Below are positions 52,366-60,645 of a stretch of DNA of 64,000 nt, piece by piece. A model generated the notes under the pieces. The model was not told where the DNA came from and did not search any database. It saw nothing but the letters and a program-made list of their open reading frames with translations. Position 1 is the stretch's first letter. Every line of letters begins with the position of its first letter. The stretch is from Ruegeria sp. R14_0 (GTDB lineage: Bacteria; Pseudomonadota; Alphaproteobacteria; Rhodobacterales; Rhodobacteraceae). The position numbers were made by a program, and so were the translations under genes. The DNA lies in the NCBI RefSeq assembly GCF_017743975.1, contig NZ_JAGHRC010000002.1, positions 248,001-312,000 of the forward strand, given 5' to 3'.

Positions 52366-52628
52366 GCGCCCCTGACGCCTTTCTGAACGCCTTTTTTCGC
52401 ATCCCCAAGGGGTCATCGACCGGGCGCGCGCATGGCAGGCGCTACATCGTCAGCCGAACGGAAATGGCCCGCGGAAAATCCCATAAGCTGGTCGCCCAGC
52501 AGTTGGGCGGCGGGGACTATATCAGCCTCAACCTTTATCAGACTAACAGCGGCGACTTGCTGCGCCCCTGCGAGATGCCCGCAGAAAAAGTCATGGATTT
52601 CGTCTTGGATTTCGTTGCCGACCCCTAG
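52362..52628 (+). CDS. Hypothetical protein of 88 residues after plsY
   Basis: Small soluble protein (SAPDAFLNAFFRIPKGSSTG at the start, and LVAQQLGGGDYISLNLYQTN in the middle), ending EKVMDFVLDFVADP. The best start is a TTG at 52362 that overlaps the plsY stop (TTGA), giving coupling; no ATG is available before residue 36. Composition is that of a small alpha/beta protein. I do not recognise it. The 193 bases to the next gene hold no clear feature beyond a probable promoter. Confidence 0.6.
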   Translation: MSAPDAFLNAFFRIPKGSSTGRAHGRRYIVSRTEMARGKSHKLVAQQLGGGDYISLNLYQTNSGDLLRPCEMPAEKVMDFVLDFVADP

Positions 52629-52821
52629 GTTCAGCCCTGCATTTCTGAACAACACCTCTTCACATCTGCACATTCACAATTGATTGCTTTGAACGTGATG
52701 AGCCGCCTGCCCACTTGGGTTTCGTGACAGCCAATTACCGGCTGCACGGACAAAAACAACGGGTTGTCTGGGCGCAATTTTCTGCGTCATCGGGTGGCCC
52801 TGTTCACGAAAGGTGAAAACC

Positions 52822-53295
52822 ATGAACAAGTTCAAATCTCTCATCGGCGGCGTTGCGCTGTCTGTCGCGATCGCAAGCTCGGCTCTGGCCGCAGGGGTCG
52901 AACTGAACGCAAGCTCGACCGGTCTGGCCTTGCAGGGCTATGACCCGGTTGCCTACTTCACCGAGGGTGAGCCGACCAAAGGTGACTACCGCATCACCGC
53001 GCTGCACAATGACGCGCTGTACCGCTTTGCCAATGAAGAGAACAAAGCCGCGTTCGAAGAAAACCCCGAGGCATACCTGCCCGCATATGGCGGCTACTGC
53101 GCATTTGGTGCCGCGATGGGCTTCAAGTTTGACGGTGACCCGAACTACTGGAAGATCGTCGACAACAAGCTGTACCTGAACCTGTCGCAAGACATCCAGC
53201 AACGCTGGGAAGGTGACATTCCGGGCTTTATCGACCAAGCCAGCGCCAATTGGGAAACCATTGCGGACAAGACACCAGCTGAGCTGCAGCAATAG
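52822..53295 (+). CDS. YHS-domain exported protein
   Basis: Protein of 157 residues with signal peptide NKFKSLIGGVALSVAIASSA (cleavage near ALA) and a YHS-type domain: LALQGYDPVAYFTEGEPTKG near residue 36, LYRFANEENKAAFEENPEAY near residue 71, and YGGYCAFGAAMGFKFDGDP near residue 93. Such domains occur in metal-related and oxidoreductase proteins, and the single Cys with nearby Tyr could bind a metal. Function is unknown. AAAGG precedes the ATG. It has its own promoter region and terminator, so it is monocistronic. Confidence 0.85.
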   Translation: MNKFKSLIGGVALSVAIASSALAAGVELNASSTGLALQGYDPVAYFTEGEPTKGDYRITALHNDALYRFANEENKAAFEENPEAYLPAYGGYCAFGAAMGFKFDGDPNYWKIVDNKLYLNLSQDIQQRWEGDIPGFIDQASANWETIADKTPAELQQ

Positions 53296-53316
53296 TCTTG
53301 CTAAGCAAAACAACAG

Positions 53317-53346
53317 AACGGCGGCAGAAAACTCTGCCGCCGTTTT
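53317..53346 (+). terminator. Terminator between the YHS gene and convergent oxidoreductase
   Basis: Perfect 12-bp stem AACGGCGGCAGA / TCTGCCGCCGTT with an AAAC loop and TT after it. It ends the YHS transcript; on the other strand T-richness is weak. Confidence 0.85.
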
Positions 53347-53365
53347 GCGTTTCAGGGCTGCACGG

Positions 53366-54355
53366 TCAGTCCTGAAGCTCCAGCACCGTGCTGCCAGTGG
53401 TTTGGCGCGCCTCGAGAGCCCGGTGCGCTTCGGCCACCTGATCCAGCGGGAACCGCTGATCGATGTGGATCTTGACCTCTCCGCCCTCGACCTTGCCGAA
53501 TAGTCGTCGCGCCATTGCCTGACAGACGGCGTGATCGGCGATATGTGTAAACAGGGTGGGGCGCGTGATCTTCAAAGACCCCTTCTTGCCCAGAATACCG
53601 ATATCCATCAGCGGCACCGGCCCCGAGGCATTGCCGAAGGAGATCATCATCCCCAAGGGTTTCAGACAATCCAGCGACCCGTTGAACGTATCCGCACCGA
53701 TGGAATCCATCACCACATCCACGCCCTTGCCATCGGTAATCTCAGCCACGCGCTCTGCGAAGTTTTCGGTCCGGTAATTGATGCAATGCGCGGCCCCGTT
53801 GAACTGGGCCAGGCTGCATTTCTCATCAGTTCCCGCTGTTCCGATCAGGGTGATCCCCTCGGACTTGGCCCATTGGCAGGCAATCAGCCCCACCCCACCA
53901 GCGGCTGCATGAAACAGAACCGTATCGCCGCGTTTCAAAGGTGTTGTGCGGTGGAACAGATACTCGACCGTCATGCCCTTAAGCATCATCGCAGCGGCCG
54001 CATCATAGGAAATTCCTTCGGGCAGAGGACACACCTGCGCTGCGGGCATCACGCGCGCCTCGCAATATGCCCCAGAGGGTGCCGATGCATAGGCCGCTCG
54101 CTGGCCGGGTTCCAAGTGCGTGACACCTTCGCCCACGGCCTCGATCACGCCTGCGGCTTCCATGCCCAGCGCGTGCGGCAAATCCAGGGGGTACAGACCG
54201 GTGCGCTGATAGACGTCGATGAAATTCAGTCCGCAAGCCTTGTGACGGATGCGAACCTCGCCCGGGCCGGGATCACCCAAGGGACGGTCTTCGATCTGTA
54301 GAACTTCGGGGCCGCCGTGTTCATGGATGACGACGGTTCTTGCCGTTTGCTGCAT
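53366..54355 (-). CDS. NADPH:quinone oxidoreductase (zinc-independent MDR)
   Basis: Medium-chain dehydrogenase/reductase of 329 residues that reduces quinones or enals with NADPH in the cytoplasm. HEHGGPEVLQIED near residue 11 and RHKACGLNFIDVYQRTGLYP near residue 37 are the quinone-reductase signature; the dinucleotide loop is AAAGGVGLIACQWA near residue 148. No zinc-binding cysteine array is present. AGGAGG lies six bases before the ATG. A second, paralogous quinone oxidoreductase lies 1.1 kb away on the same strand, with the DUF2189 gene between them on the opposite strand. Confidence 0.9.
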   Translation of the reverse strand: MQQTARTVVIHEHGGPEVLQIEDRPLGDPGPGEVRIRHKACGLNFIDVYQRTGLYPLDLPHALGMEAAGVIEAVGEGVTHLEPGQRAAYASAPSGAYCEARVMPAAQVCPLPEGISYDAAAAMMLKGMTVEYLFHRTTPLKRGDTVLFHAAAGGVGLIACQWAKSEGITLIGTAGTDEKCSLAQFNGAAHCINYRTENFAERVAEITDGKGVDVVMDSIGADTFNGSLDCLKPLGMMISFGNASGPVPLMDIGILGKKGSLKITRPTLFTHIADHAVCQAMARRLFGKVEGGEVKIHIDQRFPLDQVAEAHRALEARQTTGSTVLELQD

Positions 54356-54547
54356 GCTGACCTCCTGTTGCCTGACGCCAAGCTAACACGGCTGAAAATA
54401 AGGGCAATTGGTAGGATTCCGCCGCAACGCAACCGCAAGGCGAAAAACTGTGCTATAATAGGAGCCGAGCGTTGCCGGCTGGTCCGGCCAAGGGCAACCT
54501 GCACCGGATTCACCCCGCCACGCCGCTGGCTAAAGGAGGGGATCACG

Positions 54548-55405
54548 ATGGCCAAAACAATTGGGAATCCAATTAGTTGGGCCGCCCGGAACATCGGGGC
54601 GACCGGAGATCATATAGCGGAAAGCGTCAACCGCATCGGCAGTGCGGACACCCGACATCTGCCCAAGGTTCAAACCGTGACGATGCAGGACCTGAAGGAC
54701 TGCTTGCGCGCAGGGTATGACGATTTTCTGGAAACGCGAGCGGACGCCATTTTTGTCGTGCTGATCTACCCGATCGCCGGTCTGTTGATGTTCGGGTTTG
54801 GCCTGAACCGCAACATGGTGCCACTGCTGGCACCGCTGATCATGGGATTTGCACTGATCGGCCCGGTTGCCGCCGTTGGTCTTTATGAAATCAGCCGCAA
54901 ACGCGAAATGGGGAAAGAAGTTCACTGGCTGGATGCCTTCGGGGTGTTCCGGTCCCCGTCCTTCGGCGCGATTCTGGCGCTGGGGTTCTACCTTGTGATG
55001 TTGTTGTTGATCTGGCTGATGGCAGCTCAGAGCATTTTTGCGCATACGATAGGACCTGACGTGCCGACATCTTTGGGGGCTTTCCTGCGCGAAGTTTTCA
55101 CCACAAGCGCGGGCTGGACCATGATCCTGTTCGGAAACGCGGTCGGGTTCTTGTTTGCCTTGATCGCGCTGGCAATCAGTGTGGTCAGCTTCCCCCTGTT
55201 GCTGGACAGACCGGTCGGCCTGCCCGTGGCCGTGGTGACCTCGGTCCGGGTGCTGCGGCAAAACCCCGGCGTCATTCTGGCCTGGGGGTTTATAGTAGCC
55301 GCTCTGTTGATCATTGGGGCAATCCCGATGCTGCTGGGGCTGATCGTTGTGATGCCTGTGCTTGGCCACGCGACGTGGCATCTGTATCGCCGCGCGGTGG
55401 CCTGA
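54548..55405 (+). CDS. DUF2189 family membrane protein
   Basis: Membrane protein of 285 residues with about six helices, starting MAKTIGNPISWAARNIGATG; the soluble N-terminal part reads PKVQTVTMQDLKDCLRAGYD, and ALIGPVAAVGLYEISRKRE near residue 115 is characteristic of DUF2189. The family has no proven function; oxidase-related annotation in some databases is by position only. AAAGGAGG is well placed before the ATG at 54548. The 192 bases upstream, shared with the divergent quinone oxidoreductase, hold no obvious operator. Confidence 0.87.
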   Translation: MAKTIGNPISWAARNIGATGDHIAESVNRIGSADTRHLPKVQTVTMQDLKDCLRAGYDDFLETRADAIFVVLIYPIAGLLMFGFGLNRNMVPLLAPLIMGFALIGPVAAVGLYEISRKREMGKEVHWLDAFGVFRSPSFGAILALGFYLVMLLLIWLMAAQSIFAHTIGPDVPTSLGAFLREVFTTSAGWTMILFGNAVGFLFALIALAISVVSFPLLLDRPVGLPVAVVTSVRVLRQNPGVILAWGFIVAALLIIGAIPMLLGLIVVMPVLGHATWHLYRRAVA

Positions 55406-55433
55406 GCGACCACGCGGCACGCGCCCCGTCCTT

Positions 55434-56420
55434 TTACCCAGCGACCTTCAGGACGATCTTGCCGATATGGCCCGAGCTTTCCATCCGCGCGTGTGCCGCA
55501 GCGGCTTCGGTCAGATCAAACTCGCTGTCCATGACAGGGGCTACCCTCCCGGCATCCAACAACGGCCAGACCGCCTCGTGCAGATCCTGCGCGATCTTCG
55601 CTTTTGCAAGATCGGATTGCGGACGCAGCGTGCTGCCGGTCAGCGTCAGACGTTTCACCATCATCATGGCAAAGTTCAACTCGACCTTCGGCCCTTGCAG
55701 GAATGCGATCTGGACCAGACGCCCGTCCTCGGCCAGCGCCTTGACGTTGCGCGGGATGTAATCCCCTCCGACCATGTCGAGGATCAGGTTCGCCCCGCCT
55801 TCGGCTCGCATGACCCCAACAAAGTCCTCATCGCGATAGTTGATCGCTTTTTCGGCGCCCAGCTTTTCGCACGCCGCGCATTTCTCGTCGGAACCAGCGG
55901 TAGCGAAAACCCGTGCACCAAAGGCATGGGCCAGTTGGATCGCCGTCGTACCAATTCCACTGGAACCACCATGGACCAGAAACCGCTCGCCAGACTTTAG
56001 ACCACCGCGTGTGAAAACATTCGACCAGACAGTGAAGAACGTCTCGGGCAGGCATGCGGCCTCTTTCAAACCCATACCCTTCGGCACAGGCAGGCAATGC
56101 GCGGCCGGTGTTGCGACGTATTCTGCGTAGCCGCCACCGGGCAGCAAGGCGCATACCTGATCGCCAACCGCCAAACCTTCGACCCCCGCACCGATGGCAA
56201 CCACCTCGCCCGAGGCCTCAAGACCCGGCAGATCACTGGCACCCGGAGGCGGATCGTAAGCCCCGGCACGCTGCAATGCATCGGGACGGTTTACCCCCGC
56301 ATAGGCCACTTTCAGGACCACCTGACCGTTTTGTGGGTCCGGGATCGGTCGTTCTGTCACCTGCAAAACATCCGGACCACCCGGTTTGGTGATCTCGACG
56401 GCGCGCATCATCTGGGTCAT
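55434..56420 (-). CDS. NAD(P)H-quinone oxidoreductase (PIG3-like MDR)
   Basis: Protein of 328 residues in the zinc-free MDR group, start MTQMMRAVEITKPGGPDVLQ with AAAGGAG upstream. YAGVNRPDALQRAGAYDPPP near residue 41 and PGLEASGEVVAIG are PIG3/TP53I3-like; the NADPH loop is HGGSSGIGTTAIQLA near residue 144. It shares the FATAGSDEKC-type region with the paralogue at 53.4-54.4 kb (GTAGTDEKC there). Role in quinone or enal reduction is inferred from family. Confidence 0.9.
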   Translation of the reverse strand: MTQMMRAVEITKPGGPDVLQVTERPIPDPQNGQVVLKVAYAGVNRPDALQRAGAYDPPPGASDLPGLEASGEVVAIGAGVEGLAVGDQVCALLPGGGYAEYVATPAAHCLPVPKGMGLKEAACLPETFFTVWSNVFTRGGLKSGERFLVHGGSSGIGTTAIQLAHAFGARVFATAGSDEKCAACEKLGAEKAINYRDEDFVGVMRAEGGANLILDMVGGDYIPRNVKALAEDGRLVQIAFLQGPKVELNFAMMMVKRLTLTGSTLRPQSDLAKAKIAQDLHEAVWPLLDAGRVAPVMDSEFDLTEAAAAHARMESSGHIGKIVLKVAG

Positions 56421-56475
56421 GGGCAATTCTCCTTTGCCCAATGCCTAGCAGGCAATTTCTGGAAGGCCCAGACGC

Positions 56476-57168
56476 TTACTTGCGCGGGTTCAGCATCCCC
56501 GGAAGGTCAGCGCGCATTTTCAGCGGCGGCTTGACCTGACCCGCCAGCCAATTCGGCACTGCCAGAAACGGTTTGAACAATGGGTTGCCATTCACCTGCG
56601 CCTTGATCTTTTCGATCTGCATCACGTCCGAAATGCGGCGATCCAGAAACTCCCACGTTTTCTGGTGGTCGGGGGAATCGTCACCTAGCCAATACAGCAA
56701 GGTCGAGGAATAGACGCCCGACAGCGTTGCGCGCTTGGTATACCAATTCACATCGTCCGAGGTATCGCCCAGCGTGTCCCAGATCAGGTCGCAGGTCTGC
56801 CAAAGGGCCTTGGCCCCGTCCGCCGCGTTGCTGGGCAACGAAAACAACGTCATTCCGCGTCGAACCAGTTCCTTGTCGGAAACCGCCTCAAGCCGGAACC
56901 GGACCGCAGTGGCGATGCGATCGCGGTATTTCAACGCGCTCAGATCCGTCGTGTTCAGCTTTTCGACCATCGCTGCATCGCCACGGGCGTGGAATGCCAG
57001 CGCCAGATCCACTGCGCCCCGCGGACAGATCGCGCGGGCCAGAGTGTCATCCATATCGCAATCCGAGACCGCAGCGCGAAAGCTGGCCTCGGACCAGCCG
57101 TCAAACGGCACGTGGATCACAATCGCATCCAACAACTGTTGCTTGGCGTCTTCATAAGTCACGGTCAT
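56476..57168 (-). CDS. COQ9 family protein
   Basis: Protein of 230 residues needed with COQ7-type hydroxylase for ubiquinone synthesis in mitochondria and probably in alphaproteobacteria. It starts MTVTYEDAKQQLLDAIVIHV, with FDGWSEASFRAAVSDCDMD near residue 22 matching the TetR-like helices of COQ9, and the conserved DVNWYTKRATLSGVYSSTLL near residue 138. It binds lipid-like isoprenoids in the human homologue. GGAGAA precedes the ATG. Divergent from rpsU, with 111 bases between starts. Confidence 0.92.
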   Translation of the reverse strand: MTVTYEDAKQQLLDAIVIHVPFDGWSEASFRAAVSDCDMDDTLARAICPRGAVDLALAFHARGDAAMVEKLNTTDLSALKYRDRIATAVRFRLEAVSDKELVRRGMTLFSLPSNAADGAKALWQTCDLIWDTLGDTSDDVNWYTKRATLSGVYSSTLLYWLGDDSPDHQKTWEFLDRRISDVMQIEKIKAQVNGNPLFKPFLAVPNWLAGQVKPPLKMRADLPGMLNPRK

Positions 57169-57279
57169 GGCGGTTCTCCGGTTCTCGGGGCCAGTACTAG
57201 ACAAGATAGAGCCGCTTTGCTATACGGCCAACTCCTGCAATTTCCTTGCAACTCTATCTAGAAAGGTGGTGACAACCAC

Positions 57280-57486
57280 ATGCAGGTTAGTGTTCGCGAC
57301 AATAACGTCGATCAGGCGCTTCGTGCCCTGAAGAAAAAGCTGCAGCGCGAAGGCGTGTTCCGTGAAATGAAGCTGAAGCAACATTTCGAGAAACCGTCCG
57401 AGAAAAAAGCGCGCGAGAAGGCTGAAGCGATCCGCCGTGCCCGTAAACTGGCACGCAAGAAAGCCCAGCGCGAAGGTCTGCTCTAA
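57280..57486 (+). CDS. rpsU: 30S ribosomal protein S21
   Basis: Ribosomal protein of 68 residues located near the 3' end of 16S rRNA, where it helps initiation. [20 protein letters not shown] at the start and a C-terminal run of Lys, Arg and Ala ([16 protein letters not shown]) are typical. Its ribosome site is AAGGTGGTGA. A terminator-like hairpin follows. Confidence 0.97.
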   Translation: MQVSVRDNNVDQALRALKKKLQREGVFREMKLKQHFEKPSEKKAREKAEAIRRARKLARKKAQREGLL

Positions 57487-57524
57487 GACTTTCCTCGTCC
57501 AGCTTTGGATGACACTATTTGACG

Positions 57525-57550
57525 ACCCCCGAGGCCCTGCCCGGGGGTTT
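57525..57550 (+). terminator. Terminator after rpsU
   Basis: Seven-bp stem ACCCCCG / CGGGGGT with a 10-base loop and TT after it. Weaker than the others in the window but correctly placed 38 bases after rpsU. The rest of the 290-base gap to the CAP gene shows no gene; its right end must carry the CAP promoter. Confidence 0.55.
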
Positions 57551-57776
57551 GTCGTTCTCAGGGCCTGTGCGAATCCGCCGATCTCCAGAACGCGGTGTGC
57601 AACAAGCTGCCATTTCGAGGCCAGCAGAACTTTGCCCAGCGTAATACAGCGCACGAATCATCCTTCGAAAGCACGCAGACGCCGAATCCCGCCCGAAATC
57701 CCAAACGCCCTGTCATAGCCTCCGGTCGCTTCATTAACTGGCGCCGTCGAAACCAAGACACCCCCACGGAGGCACT

Positions 57777-58817
57777 ATGTCGACTGCAAGTTCATTCGAG
57801 CTAGAAATGCTGGCGCTCATCAACGAAGAGCGTACATCTCGCGGTTTGCAACCGCTACAACTTGAAACCCGCCTGAACGAGTCTTCTGAAGACCACAGCG
57901 CCTGGATGCTGAATACCGATGTCTTCAGCCACACCGGAGCTGGCGGATCCTCGGCGACTCAGCGTATGCGCGATGCCGGTTTTGATTTTTCCGGCAGCTG
58001 GCGCTCGGGCGAAAACATCGCCTGGCAATCCGAACGCGGTGCGCCGGGTATCAGCGATGATGTGGCCCAGCTGCATCAAAGCCTAATGGACAGCCCCGGC
58101 CACCGGGCAAACATTCTGAACCCGGATTTCAAATACATCGGGATCGGAATCGAACGCGGCGATATGCAGGGCTATGACGCAGTTGTGGTCACGCAGAATT
58201 TTGCGACCACCGACGCTGAGGTCGTGCTGGATACCGGCAATGCACCTGCAGCTCCGGCCCCGACCCCGCCGGTTGTTGTGGTGGATGATCCTGCCGAAAC
58301 CGAAACCCCGGTCGTCGTGGAAGAACCCGCCGAGCCGGAAGCCGAAGCGCCTGTGACTCCGCCGCAAACACCGGAACCAACCCCTGTGGCCGAGGAACCC
58401 ACCCCAGCAGAGCCCGAGACACCTGAAACCGTTGTCGAGGACTCCGAGCCTGAGGTCGTAGTTCCCGAGGAACCAGCGGCTGAGACGCCGGAAACAGAGA
58501 TCGTCGAAACCGAAACTCCCGAGCCTGAAATGCCTGCCCCCGAGCCGGTTGATATTGGCGATGGTGGCTTTGACTACGGGGCTCTGCTTGCGCAGCTCGA
58601 GATGATCTTCGACGCGCTCCAGGCCGAGTTCGACGACTTTTACTGGTCTGCGTCGGTGGAAACACCCCCCGCGACCGACCCGGAGACAGTCGACGTCGTG
58701 CCGACCGGAACGCCCGATGCGGATGTTGAGACGACCGAGCCTACTGCGGATACGAACACACTCTGGGACTATGAGTGGTTCAGCGAATTCGACGTTAACT
58801 GCGTCGAAATCGCCTAA
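57777..58817 (+). CDS. CAP-domain (SCP/PR1-like) protein with Pro/Glu-rich linker
   Basis: Protein of 346 residues. Residues 5-140 form a CAP domain: LALINEERTSRGLQPLQLET, FSHTGAGGSSATQRMRDAGF (first His), SGENIAW (Glu) and DSPGHRANILNPDFKYIGIG (second His), so the cavity tetrad is largely present. Residues 155-265 are an acidic Pro/Glu/Thr/Val-rich linker, followed by an amphipathic acidic segment (FDYGALLAQLEMIFDALQAE) and an acidic C-terminus with one Cys (VNCVEIA). There is no N-terminal signal peptide, although CAP proteins act outside cells; a C-terminal signal for type I secretion is possible. GGAGG lies three to seven bases before the ATG. Confidence 0.87.
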   Translation: MSTASSFELEMLALINEERTSRGLQPLQLETRLNESSEDHSAWMLNTDVFSHTGAGGSSATQRMRDAGFDFSGSWRSGENIAWQSERGAPGISDDVAQLHQSLMDSPGHRANILNPDFKYIGIGIERGDMQGYDAVVVTQNFATTDAEVVLDTGNAPAAPAPTPPVVVVDDPAETETPVVVEEPAEPEAEAPVTPPQTPEPTPVAEEPTPAEPETPETVVEDSEPEVVVPEEPAAETPETEIVETETPEPEMPAPEPVDIGDGGFDYGALLAQLEMIFDALQAEFDDFYWSASVETPPATDPETVDVVPTGTPDADVETTEPTADTNTLWDYEWFSEFDVNCVEIA

Positions 58818-58832
58818 CCTAGAAAGAAGAGA

Positions 58833-58858
58833 AGAGGCCGGTTTTTCCGGCCTCTTTT
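58833..58858 (+). terminator. Bidirectional terminator between CAP and ppk2
   Basis: Nine-bp stem AGAGGCCGG / CCGGCCTCT with a T5 loop, followed by TTT on the plus strand and flanked by AGAAGAGA, which is TCTCTTCT on the minus strand. It lies midway in the 45-base gap between the convergent genes. Confidence 0.85.
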
Positions 58859-58862
58859 GTCA

Positions 58863-59843
58863 TCAGTAGATCTTGGGCACGTACAGCTCGTCCGGTAGCG
58901 TCCGGCGTTCATATTCCGGGTTGTACTTGCGATCCGGCAGATTGACCTTTTCCTGCGCCACATCCGAATAAGGGATCTTGGTCAGCAAGTGCTCGATGCA
59001 ATTCAGACGCTCGCGCTTCTTGTCATTGCCTTCGACAATGTACCACGGCGCCTCGGGAATATTGGTGCGGAAGAACATATCTTCCTTGGCCTTGGTGTAG
59101 GATTCCCACCGAATGCGGGATTCAAGATCCATTGGCGACAGCTTCCACTGTTTCATCGGATCGTGAATGCGCATCAGGAATCGCAACTGCTGTTCCTCGT
59201 CGGTGATCGAGAACCAGTATTTCAGCAGGATAATCCCCGAGCGCACCAGCATCCGTTCGAATTCCGGAACGTCCTGAAAGAACTGCTCAACCTGATCTTC
59301 GGTGGCAAAACCCATCACCCGTTCCACACCTGCCCGGTTGTACCACGACCGGTCGAACAGAACGATCTCGCCCGCCGCAGGCAGGTGCGGCACGTAGCGC
59401 TGAAAATACCACTGGCTTTGTTCCCGGCGGCTGGGTGCAGGCAAGGCGACCACCCGTGCAACCCGCGGATTCAGGCGCTGGGTGATGCGCTTGATCACCC
59501 CCCCTTTCCCGGCACTGTCGCGACCTTCGAACAGGATACAGACCTTGGCACCCGTGTGCTGCACCCAATCCTGAACCTTGATCAACTCGGCTTGCAAGCG
59601 CAGCAGATTGCGGAAATAGACCTTGCGATCCAGCATGTCGGGATGCTGATCCTTGTAGATCTTGCGGATTTCCATCGAGAGCATCGGCTCGCTGAACTCG
59701 ATCTCAAAATCTTCGTCCAGCGTGTCTTCCAACTCGGCTTCCAGCCAATCCTTTGGGGCACCATTGTTTTCGTAAGCCAAGATCTGCTCCTTATAGTCAA
59801 CGGGTTGCGACCGTACCGAGAGAGTGTAACCGCCTGATGTCAT
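58863..59843 (-). CDS. ppk2: Polyphosphate kinase 2
   Basis: PPK2-family kinase of about 326 residues that uses polyphosphate to phosphorylate nucleotides or the reverse. Walker A is FEGRDSAGKGGVIKRIT near residue 89, Walker B/lid LFDRSWYNRAGVERVMGF near residue 146, and WYIVEGNDKKRERLNCI lies near the C-terminus. Single-domain length fits class I. The start is uncertain: the ATG at 59841-59843 (MTSGGYTL) has no good ribosome site and another in-frame codon at 59912 extends it by 23 residues. Substrate class (ADP, GDP or other) cannot be told. Confidence 0.92.
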   Translation of the reverse strand: MTSGGYTLSVRSQPVDYKEQILAYENNGAPKDWLEAELEDTLDEDFEIEFSEPMLSMEIRKIYKDQHPDMLDRKVYFRNLLRLQAELIKVQDWVQHTGAKVCILFEGRDSAGKGGVIKRITQRLNPRVARVVALPAPSRREQSQWYFQRYVPHLPAAGEIVLFDRSWYNRAGVERVMGFATEDQVEQFFQDVPEFERMLVRSGIILLKYWFSITDEEQQLRFLMRIHDPMKQWKLSPMDLESRIRWESYTKAKEDMFFRTNIPEAPWYIVEGNDKKRERLNCIEHLLTKIPYSDVAQEKVNLPDRKYNPEYERRTLPDELYVPKIY

Positions 59844-60049
59844 CCGAAGAATTGATGAAACCCCGCGCAGGTTCAATTCCGGGCGCGCAACGGGATCTAA
59901 GAAAACAGGCAATCGTACGGTCTTTGTTCATTTGTGGACCCAGCCGCGCCGGGATACAAGCGTCAGAATTGCCGCAATGCCAGGACCCCGGGGCGGCCCG
60001 GTGCCTGAAACGTACCAAAATTCAAAGGCTTATTGCGCCGGCCCGATTG

Positions 60050-60508
60050 TCACACTGGCAGTGCAGTGGTCTTGAACACAGTGCGCAGTGCAAACGAACT
60101 TTGCATCTGCGCCACCCCGGGCAACCGCGACAGGTACTGACGGTGGATACGGGCAAAATCCTCGGTGTTTTCGGCGACGACTTTCAGGATGTAGTCAGCA
60201 GTCCCTGCCATCAGGTGACATTCCAGAACATCCGGGATGCGCGCCACCGCTTTTTCAAAAGCATCCAAAAGCTCTTCGGCCTGGCCTTGCAGCGTGATCT
60301 CGACAAACACGGTTGTGGGAACGTTCATTTTACGCGCGTCCAGCAGCGCAACGTAGTTGCGAATGTACCCTTCCACTTCAAGCCGTTGGACACGCCGGTG
60401 GCAGGCGGACGGGGATAGGTTCACCTGATCGGACAGCTCTGCGTTCGACATCCTGCCGTTTCGCTGCAAGGCGGCCAGAATCTTTCTATCGGTCGTATCA
60501 AGGCTCAT
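60050..60508 (-). CDS. Lrp/AsnC family transcriptional regulator
   Basis: Regulator of 152 residues: N-terminal HTH (DRKILAALQRNGRMSNAELS, then DQVNLSPSACHRRVQRLE) and a C-terminal RAM domain (TVFVEITLQGQAEELLDAFE, CHLMAGTADYILKVVAENTE) that binds an amino acid. Divergent from alanine dehydrogenase, the arrangement of AldR-type regulators, so L-alanine is the likely effector and ald the target (inference). A palindrome lies 13 bases upstream of its own start. Confidence 0.92.
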   Translation of the reverse strand: MSLDTTDRKILAALQRNGRMSNAELSDQVNLSPSACHRRVQRLEVEGYIRNYVALLDARKMNVPTTVFVEITLQGQAEELLDAFEKAVARIPDVLECHLMAGTADYILKVVAENTEDFARIHRQYLSRLPGVAQMQSSFALRTVFKTTALPV

Positions 60509-60520
60509 TCACGCAAATCC

Positions 60521-60538
60521 TTTGCACAGATATGCAAA
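60521..60538. promoter_or_regulatory. Candidate Lrp-type operator between the regulator and ald
   Basis: Perfect inverted repeat TTTGCA-CAGATA-TGCAAA in an AT-rich part of the 137-base divergent gap. The size suits an Lrp-type dimer site, close to the regulator's own start, so autoregulation and ald control are both possible. Not proven. Confidence 0.45.
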
Positions 60539-60645
60539 TATAGCGAATAATCTCGCGAAGAAAAACCGAATAGCGGGCAGAGTTTCACAGAAATTGCATC
60601 CCAACTTGCACATAATTTGGGCAGTTTATGAATGGAGGAGCAAAA

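Noticed and set aside
53366..56420. Possible recent tandem duplication of quinone oxidoreductases
   Set aside because: The two proteins share motifs but differ along most of their length, and no nucleotide-level repeat is evident. They are old paralogues.
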